Of a stretch of DNA of 64,000 nucleotides, positions 49,154-57,865 are shown in pieces. Each line of letters starts with the position of its first letter. The stretch's first letter is position 1. Origin of the DNA: Pilosibacter fragilis (lineage in GTDB: Bacteria > Bacillota > Clostridia > Lachnospirales > Lachnospiraceae); the NCBI RefSeq assembly GCF_032490495.1, contig NZ_JAVYJB010000013.1, forward strand, positions 22,813 to 86,812, given 5' to 3'. The translations under genes were made by a program, and so were the position numbers. The notes beneath the pieces are model-generated. The model made no database searches. It saw only the letters and a list, made by a program, of their open reading frames with translations, and had not been told where the DNA came from.

Positions 49154-50428
49154 TTAATCCTTGTATACAATCTTTCCGCCGCAGATCGTATACTTCACAC
49201 GACCGAAAAGCTTTGTTCCGATAAACGGCGTGTTGTGGGACTTGGACGCGATCTCATCATCTGTAACGGTCCATTCCTCGTTCTCATTGAAGATCACGAT
49301 ATCCGCATCTTTGCCCTCCGCGAGATATCCCTTATCAAAATGGTATAATTTCGCCGGATTCACGCACATCTTCTCCACAAGCTGCATGGTAGTCAAGTGG
49401 CCTTTCTTCACAAGCTCTGTCACCGCAAGGCCGAGAGCAGTCTCAAGACCAATGATTCCACTCGGTGCTTTCCATACCGGAAGAACTGCCTTTTCCTCCG
49501 CGCTGTGCGGAGCGTGGTCGGTGGCGATCATATCGATGGAGCCTTCCTTGATTCCTTCAATAATTCTCTCGCGGTCCTTCGCGGTTCTAAGGGGCGGGTT
49601 CATCTTCGCCATTGCGCCATGTTCTAAAACAGCGGTCTCATCTAATGTGAAATGGTGAGGTGTGACCTCCGCTGTCACGTTTGCGCCAAGCTCTTTCGCA
49701 AACTTCACAGCCTTTACAGATGTGGCGGAGCTGATATGCTGGATATTGACTGACGCACCTGTGTGCAGGGCGATCATGCAGTCACGGGCCACGAGAGAAT
49801 CCTCAGCAAGTGCCGGGGAACCTGTGATTCCAAGCTCTTTTGCGACTGCACCTGCGTTGATTCCGTTCTCGGAGATGAATGCCGGGTCTTCCTCATGGAA
49901 GCTCAGCGGTACATTTAACTCTTTCGCCTTCTTCATGGCCTCGTAGACGAGTTTCTCGTTCATCAGCGGGATTCCATCGTCCGTAAATCCAACAGCTCCT
50001 GCTGCCTTTAAGGCGTCCATATCCGTGAGCTCCTGCCCCTTCATTCCAACAGAAACGCATGCGGCCGGAAGAACATTGATACCTGTCTTCTCTCCTTCTG
50101 CGATGATATATTTTACGGTCTCCACATTGTCTACCGGCGGTTTTGTATTTGCCATGGTGACAACCGTTGTGTATCCGCCCTTTTTCGCTGCGGCGGAGCC
50201 TGTCTGGATATCCTCTTTGTATGTAAGTCCCGGATCGCGGAAGTGAACATGGACGTCAATGAGGCCCGGCGCTACGACACAGCCGTCTGCGTCGATCACC
50301 TGCTCATAGCTTCCATCATCTTCCACTTTTCCGATGGTCTTTATCTTTCCGCCATCAATGACAACGTCCAGAACCTCGTCTGTATTGCTCTTTGCGTCTA
50401 CTACACGCCCGTTTTTAATCAGAATCAT
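49154..50428 (-). CDS. pyrC: Dihydroorotase
   Basis: A 424-residue zinc amidohydrolase of pyrimidine synthesis that closes carbamoyl-aspartate to dihydroorotate. Motifs: APGLIDVHVHFRDPGLTYKED (in part, DVHVHFRDPG with two metal His), LSFHEEDP, INIQHISSATSVKAV (VNIQHISS), and ATDHAPHSAEEK (catalytic Asp). Length fits class I dihydroorotase. Start follows AAACAGGAGGAGCTAAG. Other pyr genes are not next to it in this window. Confidence 0.95.
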   Translation of the reverse strand: MILIKNGRVVDAKSNTDEVLDVVIDGGKIKTIGKVEDDGSYEQVIDADGCVVAPGLIDVHVHFRDPGLTYKEDIQTGSAAAKKGGYTTVVTMANTKPPVDNVETVKYIIAEGEKTGINVLPAACVSVGMKGQELTDMDALKAAGAVGFTDDGIPLMNEKLVYEAMKKAKELNVPLSFHEEDPAFISENGINAGAVAKELGITGSPALAEDSLVARDCMIALHTGASVNIQHISSATSVKAVKFAKELGANVTAEVTPHHFTLDETAVLEHGAMAKMNPPLRTAKDRERIIEGIKEGSIDMIATDHAPHSAEEKAVLPVWKAPSGIIGLETALGLAVTELVKKGHLTTMQLVEKMCVNPAKLYHFDKGYLAEGKDADIVIFNENEEWTVTDDEIASKSHNTPFIGTKLFGRVKYTICGGKIVYKD

Positions 50429-50562
50429 CTTAGCTCCTCCTGTTTTATCTGTTTCTATGTTTCCTATCCCTGACCGGCTGCTATTTTCTTTTCAGCGAGA
50501 ACATTTTCCTTCATCTCTGCCTGATGTGTGAATTTTCATATATCTGGCTGTCGGACCTTTTT

Positions 50563-50937
50563 TCACTTTCTCGTCGGCACGATCTCCAGCCAGTAGTTAT
50601 CCGGATCTGTGATAAAGTAGATCCCCATCTTCTCATTTTCAAAGCAGATGCATCCCATCTCTTTGTGCTTTGCGTGAGCCGCCTCAAAATCATCTACCCG
50701 GAATGCAAGATGGAACTCATTGTCTCCAAGATCATAGTGATCCTTCTCCCAGTCCCTGAGCCATGTGAGCTCTAACTGGTGCGGTGTCACGCCGTCTCCG
50801 AGGTATACCAGGATAAAGCTCCCGTCCGCCGCTTCTTTTCTTCTTACTTCCTTTAATCCAAGAGCTTCCTCATAGAATTTTAAGGACTTGTCAAGATCTA
50901 TGACATTAAAATTATTATGCGCAAATGTGAATTTCAT
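50563..50937 (-). CDS. Glyoxalase-family (VOC) protein, lactoylglutathione lyase-like
   Basis: A 124-residue protein of the vicinal oxygen chelate fold made of two beta-alpha-beta-beta-beta units. HNNFNVIDLDKSLKFYEEALG at the start, LELTWLRDWEKDHYDLGDNEFHLAF in the middle (metal Glu and His) and the ending FITDPDNYWLEIVP (last Glu) match glyoxalase I. Start follows GAGAGGAGAACACC. The thiol cofactor in an organism of this kind is unknown. It lies between pyrC and a membrane protein gene. Confidence 0.88.
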   Translation of the reverse strand: MKFTFAHNNFNVIDLDKSLKFYEEALGLKEVRRKEAADGSFILVYLGDGVTPHQLELTWLRDWEKDHYDLGDNEFHLAFRVDDFEAAHAKHKEMGCICFENEKMGIYFITDPDNYWLEIVPTRK

Positions 50938-50970
50938 GGTGTTCTCCTCTCAAATTATACTTGTTTCACA

Positions 50971-52194
50971 TTACGGTATCGTAGACAAAAGAATCCCTGT
51001 ATAATTATGTAAAATATCATCCGGCTGGATTGCGTCCGATACCATAGAAATTTCAAGCTTATACTCTGTTCCCTCTTCGCCAATCGAGCCATGTACCGGT
51101 ACATACCGGTCAAAGCAGACATTTTGTTTTTTCTTTGTTGTGACAATTAACGAAACGTACTCTTCCGTTGTCAGAAGCTTGTAGTAAACATCTTCTTCCG
51201 GAAATGTATTTCTCGCCCGGTCGATCATATCTGCATAGTTGTAATCTTCTGATCCATCATCCGGACCGGACCTTTTTCCGTTGATCGCAGCCTGCAGTTT
51301 TTCTAAAACAGCTGCCGTCCTTGCCTCATTTTTCCTTTGTTCGATTTCTGACGCAATACTCACCTGCAGTGAAATGATCAGTACGATTCCTGTCATGCCA
51401 GCTATAGTCGTCAACCATACAGCGATTATCTTTGATTTCTTTTTCTTCTCGTCCTCTCTTGTAAGCCGGGTACAAGAAAATTCTTTTACAAAGGATGGCT
51501 GATTTTTATTTCCGTAAGCAATAATGGCATCTATCGTGTCATATCCCTCTTCAACACTGTACTTTCTCCAGACAGCATGCTCTGAATAAAACTTTTCCAG
51601 CCTATCGTAGAAACGCGGGAACCATCCCGTGTACCGCTTCTTTCGAATGAAAAATACGCTGATTCCGCCAATAAGAATCGTAAAATATCCGACTCCTATC
51701 ACCCCGTAATAAAGGCCTTCTATTTTCGATACCTGTTTTTCCGGCAGTATGGCAAGGAAATGATACTCACCATCCGTTTCCTTCTCCCAGTATGTCTGAA
51801 GCCTGTTTCCGTAAGAATACTGTACCGGATCCATTCCAAGTTCGGCAAGTGTATACTGTACATGCTCACCTTTATTTGGATCTTTCAGACGCAATGACTG
51901 TCCATCTTCCTGTACAACTGCGATGACATTCTTTTTTCCTGTGAGTTTATAGCCCGTTATGCTCTGAAAAGGATCATACAGCCCAGCACCGAAAAACCAT
52001 GTCAATGATAAGATCATATAAATAACGAATAGTGTTATGAGTTCTTTCCACACGTTATATTTCAATGACTTCTCTATCATTTCTTTTTCGTACTCAGGAA
52101 TTCCAGGTAATGTAATGTACCAGGAAGCAAACCGTTCTCTTTTCGCTTCTTCATCCATCACTTTTCCGATATTCATTGAGGTCGCAAGCTGCAT
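50971..52194 (-). CDS. Membrane protein of unknown function
   Basis: A 407-residue protein I do not recognise. It has a ~50-residue cytoplasmic N-terminus, three membrane segments (residues about 51-72 KELITLFVIYMILSLTWFFG, about 150-170 YGVIGVGYFTILIGGISVFF, about 260-285 IIAVWLTTIAGMTGIVLIIS) and soluble loops between and after them. The extracytoplasmic part between the first two (KNVIAVVQEDGQSLRLKDPN) resembles a small beta-domain. The C-terminal ~115 residues are soluble. Start follows GAGAGGGGGAATAAA. It is next to the MBL-fold gene but 13 bases apart, so cotranscription with the genes at 52208-53949 is likely. Confidence 0.6.
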   Translation of the reverse strand: MQLATSMNIGKVMDEEAKRERFASWYITLPGIPEYEKEMIEKSLKYNVWKELITLFVIYMILSLTWFFGAGLYDPFQSITGYKLTGKKNVIAVVQEDGQSLRLKDPNKGEHVQYTLAELGMDPVQYSYGNRLQTYWEKETDGEYHFLAILPEKQVSKIEGLYYGVIGVGYFTILIGGISVFFIRKKRYTGWFPRFYDRLEKFYSEHAVWRKYSVEEGYDTIDAIIAYGNKNQPSFVKEFSCTRLTREDEKKKKSKIIAVWLTTIAGMTGIVLIISLQVSIASEIEQRKNEARTAAVLEKLQAAINGKRSGPDDGSEDYNYADMIDRARNTFPEEDVYYKLLTTEEYVSLIVTTKKKQNVCFDRYVPVHGSIGEEGTEYKLEISMVSDAIQPDDILHNYTGILLSTIP

Positions 52195-52207
52195 TTTATT
52201 CCCCCTC

Positions 52208-52903
52208 TCAGATTTCCCAGCTTTCTCCCTCTTCATGGATCTCAACGATCCTGTCACGGTATCCCGCCGAACACGGCATTTTTTTCAGCCGCTCCGCCAC
52301 ATCGTATTCCCCCCAGAAGTGCATCGGGAAAATATGTTTCACGTCGACTTCCTTCACGAAATCATCGATTCCCAAGTAAAAATATTCACCGAGTCTCGGA
52401 TCCAGCGGTAAAAACGCAATATCCGCCTTCCTGCCATGCATCTTTGCGATCTCCTCCCGGTAAGCCTTCGTCATATTCTTATTCCACTGCGGATCTTCCC
52501 CATCCCAGTACCAGTGGTTTAAATCTCCGGCATGGTAGATCTCCAGGCCATCCACACTGCACCAGAACGCGACGCCCTCATCCGTGGACTTAAATCCCTC
52601 GACCTTCAGCGTTCCGTCATCCAGTATCTGCCCCGGATTTAAAAATTCTGTCTTTCCTTTACAAGATTCCGGAACCCGCTTACTCCAGATATCAAATGCC
52701 AGAATATAATGGATCTTCGGATGTTTCTCCTCCAGTTCAAAGATCACCTTTGAAAAATGATCCGGATGTCTGTGACTGGCGAACACATAGAGCGGTTTTT
52801 CCTCCGAAAACTCCGGCAGCTTCCCCTGGAAATAGTCAAACAGCAGGTACGCCGACTCCGTCTCCACGAGAAACGCGCTGTGATGAATGTATGTGATCTT
52901 CAT
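52208..52903 (-). CDS. MBL-fold metallo-hydrolase
   Basis: A 231-residue protein of the metallo-beta-lactamase fold. The metal site SHRHPDHFS fits HxHxDH, followed by the His of LEIYHAGDLNHWYW and the last His in HIFPMHFWGEYD. It resembles the UlaG/UPF0173 group acting on phosphodiester or lactone substrates; the substrate is unknown. Start follows AAAGAGGTTTTAAGAC. It is three bases downstream of the zinc-ribbon gene and probably cotranscribed with it. Confidence 0.82.
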   Translation of the reverse strand: MKITYIHHSAFLVETESAYLLFDYFQGKLPEFSEEKPLYVFASHRHPDHFSKVIFELEEKHPKIHYILAFDIWSKRVPESCKGKTEFLNPGQILDDGTLKVEGFKSTDEGVAFWCSVDGLEIYHAGDLNHWYWDGEDPQWNKNMTKAYREEIAKMHGRKADIAFLPLDPRLGEYFYLGIDDFVKEVDVKHIFPMHFWGEYDVAERLKKMPCSAGYRDRIVEIHEEGESWEI

Positions 52904-52906
52904 GTC

Positions 52907-53296
52907 TTAAAACCTCTTTCCGCACTTCGGGCAGTATTCAAAGTTTTCCTTCGTCTCATAACCGCAGTTCGAACACCGCTTCAACGGCACGTCCCAGGCC
53001 GGAGCGTCATGTCCCTCTGAGACGAGCGTCAGATCTTCCTCACGGATCGAAACATCCTCTCCTGCGGCGATCCGCTTTCCGACTTCCTCGTCCAGCTGGT
53101 AAATGGTCCCGCAGCAGCTTGTCTTCACATAATATTTCCGTCCCCATTTAAAGATCGGAATAAAGAAAAAGGACAGGCACATATAGGTCATAAACACCTG
53201 ATACCGTCCATATCTCCCGCAGCGGCCACAGATCATCGCCGCCGCGTTATAAATCAGTTCTTTTGTTCCCTGAGTAATTCCGCCAATAAAAAACAT
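52907..53296 (-). CDS. Zinc-ribbon membrane-associated protein
   Basis: A 129-residue protein. Cysteine pairs ICGRCGRYG and TSCCGTIY near the N-terminus flank one hydrophobic segment (VFMTYMCLSFFFIPIFKWG, residues about 34-52), and CSNCGYETKENFEYCPKCG at the C-terminus is a typical zinc ribbon. Proteins with this layout are common in Firmicutes but uncharacterised. Start follows TACTGGAGGAACCCA. Located between the LUD and MBL genes on one strand. Confidence 0.7.
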   Translation of the reverse strand: MFFIGGITQGTKELIYNAAAMICGRCGRYGRYQVFMTYMCLSFFFIPIFKWGRKYYVKTSCCGTIYQLDEEVGKRIAAGEDVSIREEDLTLVSEGHDAPAWDVPLKRCSNCGYETKENFEYCPKCGKRF

Positions 53297-53319
53297 TGGG
53301 TTCCTCCAGTAATCTTATT

Positions 53320-53949
53320 TTAATAGCCTAAATTTTCCCCAACGATTACAACCTTGATCCGTCCGTCATATCGGGATCTCCGTGTAACAACGATCGAACA
53401 GCACATACAGTCGGGAGACTGACAGTCCATGCAGACTCCCTTTACACCACATGGCGTTTTTCGGCCGGTAGCATCTGCAATGATCGGACAAGCCTGCGTC
53501 TGGATCCGGTCGATTCCATCCTCAATACTCCGCACCAGCTTATTCATTCCGACAACAATGATCACCTGTCTGGGTCCATGGATCAAACAGGCCACACGGT
53601 TTCCCGCACCGTCAATATTGACCAGTTCGCCTTTTACGGTGATCGCATTCGTTCCCATAAGAAAACAGTCCGCACTGCAGGAGCCGAGATATGACGGATT
53701 TCCCATCGTCTCTTTATCTTTCATCGGATAATCCCGCATCTCATGTCCGGATTTCTCCAATTCAGCCAGAATCCCCAGATCCCGGATCGATGCCGAGCCG
53801 CCCCAGCCGATGGAAGCACCGGGTTCGATCAGCGAGAGTACCGTTTCCACTGCCTCTTTCTTATCCCGGCAATAGATTCCCTCCATGTTTCTTTTTTTCA
53901 AATTACAAATGACATCTTCTGCCATCCGTTTTTTTGCGTCCTCCAACAT
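53320..53949 (-). CDS. LUD domain protein (LutC/YkgG-like)
   Basis: A 209-residue protein of the LUD superfamily. It opens with a helix (DAKKRMAEDVICNLKKRN), then GASIGWGGSASIRDLGILAEL, AITVKGELVNIDGAGNRVA and VIIVVGMNKLVRSIEDGIDR, all typical of LutB/LutC-like proteins implicated in lactate oxidation. A C-terminal cysteine cluster GVCMDCQSPDCMCC may hold an iron-sulfur centre. No other lut genes are nearby. Start follows AAAGGAGAGGTACG. Confidence 0.83.
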   Translation of the reverse strand: MLEDAKKRMAEDVICNLKKRNMEGIYCRDKKEAVETVLSLIEPGASIGWGGSASIRDLGILAELEKSGHEMRDYPMKDKETMGNPSYLGSCSADCFLMGTNAITVKGELVNIDGAGNRVACLIHGPRQVIIVVGMNKLVRSIEDGIDRIQTQACPIIADATGRKTPCGVKGVCMDCQSPDCMCCSIVVTRRSRYDGRIKVVIVGENLGY

Positions 53950-54029
53950 CGTACCTCTCCTTTATAACTGCCTGACCATCGTTTTTCCGATGCTTCGCAT
54001 TTCAAATCGACAAAATTCACCATTACCAC

Positions 54030-54070
54030 TGTATTGTACGGAATTTTCAATTCAGAAAATTTCGATCCGT
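54030..54070 (+). ncRNA. Structured element resembling the luxS leader element (copy 2)
   Basis: After CTGTATTGT (54030-54037) the core 54038-54070 reads ACGG, AATTTTC, loop AATTCA, GAAAATT, bulge TCGAT, CCGT, with the same lengths as the luxS copy and a compensating change in the ACGG/CCGT stem. It lies upstream of the small protein gene at 54261. Function unknown. Confidence 0.5.
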
Positions 54071-54260
54071 ATACAGTAACCACTTTCTCAGTGCTAATTG
54101 TAGCATACTCTTCCCATATCTTGCAATTCCTGCTCAAATATTTTATACTGGAATCCATCAGCATGTTACTGTTTGTGCCTTGCGCAAACAGTGGCATCGG
54201 CGTCCATCCGCCCCGCTGCGTGACTACCCGAAACACAATTTTAGGAAAGAGGAAGATATT

Positions 54261-54500
54261 TTGAGTATAAATCCAATGATGTTTCTGCAGTTCAAAAACT
54301 CCTGGCAGACCTTTATCAGAAACCACCCGAAATTCCCGGCTTTCTGGCGTGCGGTCTACAAACATGGCATACAGGAAAACATGATCATCGAATTTAAGGT
54401 TATCGAACCGGATGGCAAAGAACTCGCCTCCAACATCCGTGTGACCAAATCCGATCTGGAGCTTTTTGAGAATCTGAAAAAAATGATCACAGACCAGTAA
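54261..54500 (+). CDS. Small conserved-looking protein of unknown function
   Basis: A 79-residue protein read from a TTG that follows GAGGAAGATATT: MSINPMMFLQFKNSWQTFIR, then a PKFPAFWRAVYKHGIQENMI segment, and a C-terminal half with EFKVIEPDGKELASNIRVTK. It looks soluble, with an N-terminal helical and a C-terminal beta-rich part. Charged, well-structured composition argues for a real gene. I do not recognise the family. No neighbours suggest a role. Confidence 0.55.
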   Translation: MSINPMMFLQFKNSWQTFIRNHPKFPAFWRAVYKHGIQENMIIEFKVIEPDGKELASNIRVTKSDLELFENLKKMITDQ

Positions 54501-54651
54501 GTCTTTTTCTTGCAATTCGTGTACGAGTATTCTATACTTTATATGTCAGTGTCAGGCGGGAAAACGCCGCGCTGATCACACTTCCCCGGTTTAAATCCCG
54601 GATCTTTGCTGTCACTGTCAGGATCTCCGGTATTGTAAACTGTGGTATTCA

Positions 54652-54784
54652 GTAACTATTCAGTAGGTCTGCGCATTTACTTCGCTGACCGTAAGAAAAC
54701 TTAGACTAGAAGGCAAAAATCCTATCGACACAGCCGATTTAGAATGGATTTTTGCGCGTAACTGTGAGGGTACTGAACAGTTAC
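54652..54784. repeat. Nested inverted repeat, MITE-like
   Basis: Terminal arms GTAACTATTCAGTA (54652-54665) and TACTGAACAGTTAC (54771-54784) match at 13 of 14 positions. Inside, GCAAAAATCC (54713-54722) and GGATTTTTGC (54746-54755) form a perfect ten-base stem. No coding capacity. It may be a small nonautonomous element or a structured RNA. Confidence 0.5.
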
Positions 54785-54814
54785 GGTATTCATTTAATCA
54801 TGGAGGACAAACTT

Positions 54815-55207
54815 ATGCTGGAAACTGGAATAAAAGGAAGACAGGAGGTTGTTGTCTCTGACGCAAACTCCGCAAAAACAATGGGAAGCGGCACACTCGA
54901 CGTGTTCGCGACACCGGCTATGACCGCTTTAATGGAAAAGACCGCCTGGATGAGCGTTGCTGATCAGCTCGACGAGGGCTGCGGTACTGTGGGTACACTC
55001 TTAAACGTAACACACGACGCACCGACTCCGCTTGGAATGACCGTATGGTGCGAGACTGAACTTGTCGAGGTAGACGGACGTCGTCTCGTATTCGATGTTG
55101 CCGCTTACGACGCCAAAGGAAAGATCGGCGGAGGCCGCCACGAGCGCTTTATTATCCAGAACGAAAAGTTCCAGGCGAAAGCGAATAAGAAGGCACTTGC
55201 TGAATAA
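54815..55207 (+). CDS. Thioesterase family protein (fluoroacetyl-CoA thioesterase-like hotdog)
   Basis: A 130-residue single hotdog-fold protein. Starting near GTLDVFATPAMTALMEKTAW, it contains TVGTLLNVTHDAPTPLGMTV and GGRHERFIIQ, matching the FlK-like thioesterase group, in which Thr, Glu and His form the active site. It probably hydrolyses an acyl-CoA; the substrate is unknown. Start follows GGAGGACAAACTT. A terminator follows at 55214-55245. Confidence 0.85.
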   Translation: MLETGIKGRQEVVVSDANSAKTMGSGTLDVFATPAMTALMEKTAWMSVADQLDEGCGTVGTLLNVTHDAPTPLGMTVWCETELVEVDGRRLVFDVAAYDAKGKIGGGRHERFIIQNEKFQAKANKKALAE

Positions 55208-55213
55208 TTTTTT

Positions 55214-55245
55214 GTCTCCCGCCATCTCTAAATTTGGTGGGAGAC
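55214..55245 (+). terminator. Thioesterase terminator
   Basis: GTCTCCC (55214-55220) pairs with GGGAGAC (55239-55245) with extra inner pairs, followed by a T-rich stretch. Confidence 0.65.
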
Positions 55246-55372
55246 AACTTTCTTTTTTATTTCATAAATATTCTTCTGATGTTCAATTCGTTTTAATCTG
55301 GTTCTTTTAATCTTTATCAAATCTTTTGATTCATGATTTATTAACCTTTTTTATTTCTAAATTACAATTCTA

Positions 55373-55401
55373 TTGACTTATTGAGATATATCTCATATCA
55401 T
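55373..55401 (+). promoter_or_regulatory. Promoter with palindromic operator for the XRE gene
   Basis: TTGACT (55373-55378), 17 bases, TATCAT (55396-55401). The spacer holds a perfect palindrome TGAGATATATCTCA (55382-55395), a likely autorepressor site. Confidence 0.65.
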
Positions 55402-55486
55402 ATAAGGAGACACACAAAACACCAAAGAAAGAATTATCGACCGCACTTTTGAGAAAAAGAAACTATATTCAGAGGAGGGAACATGC

Positions 55487-55771
55487 ATGACACTTCAGGA
55501 ATATAAAAAACAGAAAATGCAAAATCCAGATTTTTCCGCCGCATATGACGAGATTCAACCGGAAATGGATATCATCCGGGCAATTATCGATGCCAGAATC
55601 AGTCAGAACATGACGCAAAAAGAACTTTCCGAAAGAACAGGAATCAACCAGACTGAGATCAGCCGTCTGGAAAACGGAAGTCGAAATCCATCTATCAAAC
55701 TGCTTCAGCGCCTTGCCGAAGGAATGGGAATGACTTTAAAAGTTTCTTTTGTTCCTAGGCAGACCCGCTGA
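55487..55771 (+). CDS. XRE family DNA-binding protein (HigA-like antitoxin type)
   Basis: A 94-residue protein with an HTH_XRE domain from residue ~35 (MTQKELSERTGINQTEISRL, ENGSRNPSIKLLQRLAEGMG) preceded by a short N-terminal region (KKQKMQNPDFSAAYDEIQPE) typical of the antitoxins of RelE-like pairs. No toxin frame is present upstream, where the toxin usually lies. Start follows GAGGAGGGAACATGC. It precedes the DNA glycosylase by 18 bases and may be cotranscribed with it. Confidence 0.85.
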   Translation: MTLQEYKKQKMQNPDFSAAYDEIQPEMDIIRAIIDARISQNMTQKELSERTGINQTEISRLENGSRNPSIKLLQRLAEGMGMTLKVSFVPRQTR

Positions 55772-55789
55772 CCAGCCAGGAGGTACTCT

Positions 55790-56686
55790 ATGATTACAAA
55801 AAACTTAAAGAACTTCAACCTCCGCCAGATCGCCGACTCCGGTCAGTGTTTCCGTATGATTCCCTGTGCCCCGAATGATCCACAGACGGCTTACCGGGTC
55901 ATCAGCGGCGGACATTTTCTTATTGTGGATCAGAATAGAGATGAGGTGATTTTTCACTGTCCCAATGACGAGTTTGCATTCTGGGATCATTATTTTGATC
56001 TTGGGACGGATTATGGTGCTTATATCCGCGCTGTTGACCCTGCGGATGAATATCTTTCAAAAGCGGCGGCTTTCGGCAGTGGAATACGGATCCTGAACCA
56101 GGATCTCTGGGAGATGATCATCACCTTTATTATCTCACAACAAAAGACAATTCCGGCGATCCGAGCGCTAGTGGAGGCGCTGAGTGAGAAATATGGAACG
56201 CGGTATGAGTTGTCTTCCGGATATTATTATGCGTTTCCAACTCCTGAAGAGTTAAACCACGCCTCCCTGGATGATCTCCTCGCCTTAAAACTCGGTTACC
56301 GTGCCAAGTATATCAAGCGGACCTGCGAAGACGTCTGCTCCGGAAAGATGGATCTTGACCGTCTGCGGGGACTGAATTACTCCGACTCCATGGAAGCTCT
56401 TCTCTCCTGCTACGGAATAGGCGTCAAAGTTGCCAACTGCATCTGCCTCTTCGGTCTGCACCATATCGGTGCCTTCCCGGTGGACACCTGGATCAAAAAG
56501 ATCCTGCTGCGGGAGTATGCCCCGAAAAGCCGCTGCACCAGTCATGTTCCCGAATCACGGCTCTGCGAGGCGCTGATCGAAGAAAATTTCTCGAAATATC
56601 CGGGGTTCGCCGGTGTGCTGCAGCAGTATATCTTCTTTTATGAGAGAGAGTTCTCATCAAAAGCAGCCCAGACTGCTAACGTCTAG
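55790..56686 (+). CDS. 8-oxoguanine DNA glycosylase (OGG family)
   Basis: A 298-residue bifunctional base-excision glycosylase/lyase. The N-terminal domain begins NFNLRQIADSGQCFRM, a typical OGG start. The helix-hairpin-helix region LLSCYGIGVKVANCICLFGL carries the catalytic Lys, and GAFPVDTWIKK supplies the catalytic Asp. The preceding WEMIITFIISQQKTIPAIR is the conserved helix of the family. Start follows AGGAGGTACTCT. It lies just after the XRE gene, a terminator follows at 56728-56769. Confidence 0.92.
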   Translation: MITKNLKNFNLRQIADSGQCFRMIPCAPNDPQTAYRVISGGHFLIVDQNRDEVIFHCPNDEFAFWDHYFDLGTDYGAYIRAVDPADEYLSKAAAFGSGIRILNQDLWEMIITFIISQQKTIPAIRALVEALSEKYGTRYELSSGYYYAFPTPEELNHASLDDLLALKLGYRAKYIKRTCEDVCSGKMDLDRLRGLNYSDSMEALLSCYGIGVKVANCICLFGLHHIGAFPVDTWIKKILLREYAPKSRCTSHVPESRLCEALIEENFSKYPGFAGVLQQYIFFYEREFSSKAAQTANV

Positions 56687-56727
56687 GACCTGCTGCCGGC
56701 AGCTTCTTCCAGATGCACGACTATAAA

Positions 56728-56769
56728 AAGCCACCGGAATGATAATTTTCACTTTCATCCCGATGGCTT
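56728..56769. terminator. Terminator between DNA glycosylase and DAHP synthase genes
   Basis: AAGCCACCGG (56728-56737) pairs with CCGATGGCTT (56760-56769) with one bulge; AT-rich sequence follows. It serves the convergent genes. Confidence 0.6.
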
Positions 56770-56833
56770 AATATTTACTCTATTTCCCGTTCCAGCACAC
56801 ATTTCATGTGCCGGCACCGGCAATTTCTATCTC

Positions 56834-57865
56834 TTATTTGATCTCATCCGCAATATCATAGATCAGCTTCTCCGTATCATCCCATCCAAGACACGGATCC
56901 GTGATGGATTTTCCGTAAATATGCTCGCCAATCTTCTGGCTGCCCGGCTCTAAGTAGCTCTCGACCATAACGCCCTTGATGAAATTATGGATCTCCTCAG
57001 AGTGGCGGCGGCTGTGAAGAACTTCCTTCACGATACGGATCTGCTCCATGTAGCGCTTGTTGGAGTTAGAGTGGTTTGCGTCAACGATGCAGGCCGGATT
57101 CAACAGCTCTCTCTCCTGGTACAGGCTGTAGAGAAGCTCCAGATCCTCATAGTGGTAGTTCGGCAGACACTGACCATGCTTGCTGACTGCGCCTCTTAAG
57201 ATCGTGTGCGCCAGCGGATTACCCTTTGTCTCAACTTCCCATGTACGGTAAATAAAATCGTGGCCATGCTGGGCAGCATAGACCGCATTTAACATAACCC
57301 CGAGATCACCGCTGGTCGGGTTCTTCATTCCAACCGGAACGTCCATACCGCTGGATACAAGGCGGTGCTGCTGGTTCTCAACAGAACGCGCACCGATCGC
57401 GACATAGGAAAGTACATCGGAAAGGTAGCTGTAATTTTCCGGATACAGCATCTCATCGGCTGTCGTGAATCCATAATCCTCGATCACGCGCATATGAAGC
57501 TTACGGATCGCTACAAGTCCTTCGTACATATTCGGCTTCTTCTCGGGATCCGGCTGATGAAGCATTCCCTTGTATCCGCCGCCTGTGGTACGCGGCTTAT
57601 TTGTGTATACACGCGGTACGATAACCAGCTTATCCTTAACCTGCTCATTGACCTTGGCGAGACGGCTCATGTACTCACATACAGCGTCCTCGCGGTCCGC
57701 GGAGCACGGTCCAATGATCACGAGGAACTTTTTGCTCTTTCCCGTGATAACATCCGCAACCTCTTTATCTCTTGCCGCTTTTAACTCCACGCACTCCGGT
57801 GTCAGCGGAAATTCCGCCTTGATCTGCGCCGGTGTCGGAAGTAAACTTTTGTAATTGAATGACAT
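56834..57865 (-). CDS. 3-deoxy-7-phosphoheptulonate synthase (AroG-type DAHP synthase)
   Basis: A 343-residue class I DAHP synthase, first enzyme of the shikimate pathway, joining phosphoenolpyruvate and erythrose-4-phosphate. Motifs: FLVIIGPCSADREDAV, PRVYTNKPRTTGGGYKG (in part, KPRTT), GARSVENQQHRLVSSG and VDANHSNSNKRYMEQ. Length and order match the AroFGH type. Start is the ATG after GGGGGAGAAAATT; an upstream open frame of 33 codons has no ribosome site. A promoter and a 5' hairpin lie 200 bases upstream (58062-58132). Confidence 0.95.
   Translation of the reverse strand: MSFNYKSLLPTPAQIKAEFPLTPECVELKAARDKEVADVITGKSKKFLVIIGPCSADREDAVCEYMSRLAKVNEQVKDKLVIVPRVYTNKPRTTGGGYKGMLHQPDPEKKPNMYEGLVAIRKLHMRVIEDYGFTTADEMLYPENYSYLSDVLSYVAIGARSVENQQHRLVSSGMDVPVGMKNPTSGDLGVMLNAVYAAQHGHDFIYRTWEVETKGNPLAHTILRGAVSKHGQCLPNYHYEDLELLYSLYQERELLNPACIVDANHSNSNKRYMEQIRIVKEVLHSRRHSEEIHNFIKGVMVESYLEPGSQKIGEHIYGKSITDPCLGWDDTEKLIYDIADEIK

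Noticed and set aside
53898..54515. A 205-residue minus-strand frame
   Set aside because: No ribosome site, no recognisable domain, and it overlaps both the LUD gene start and the better-supported small gene at 54261.
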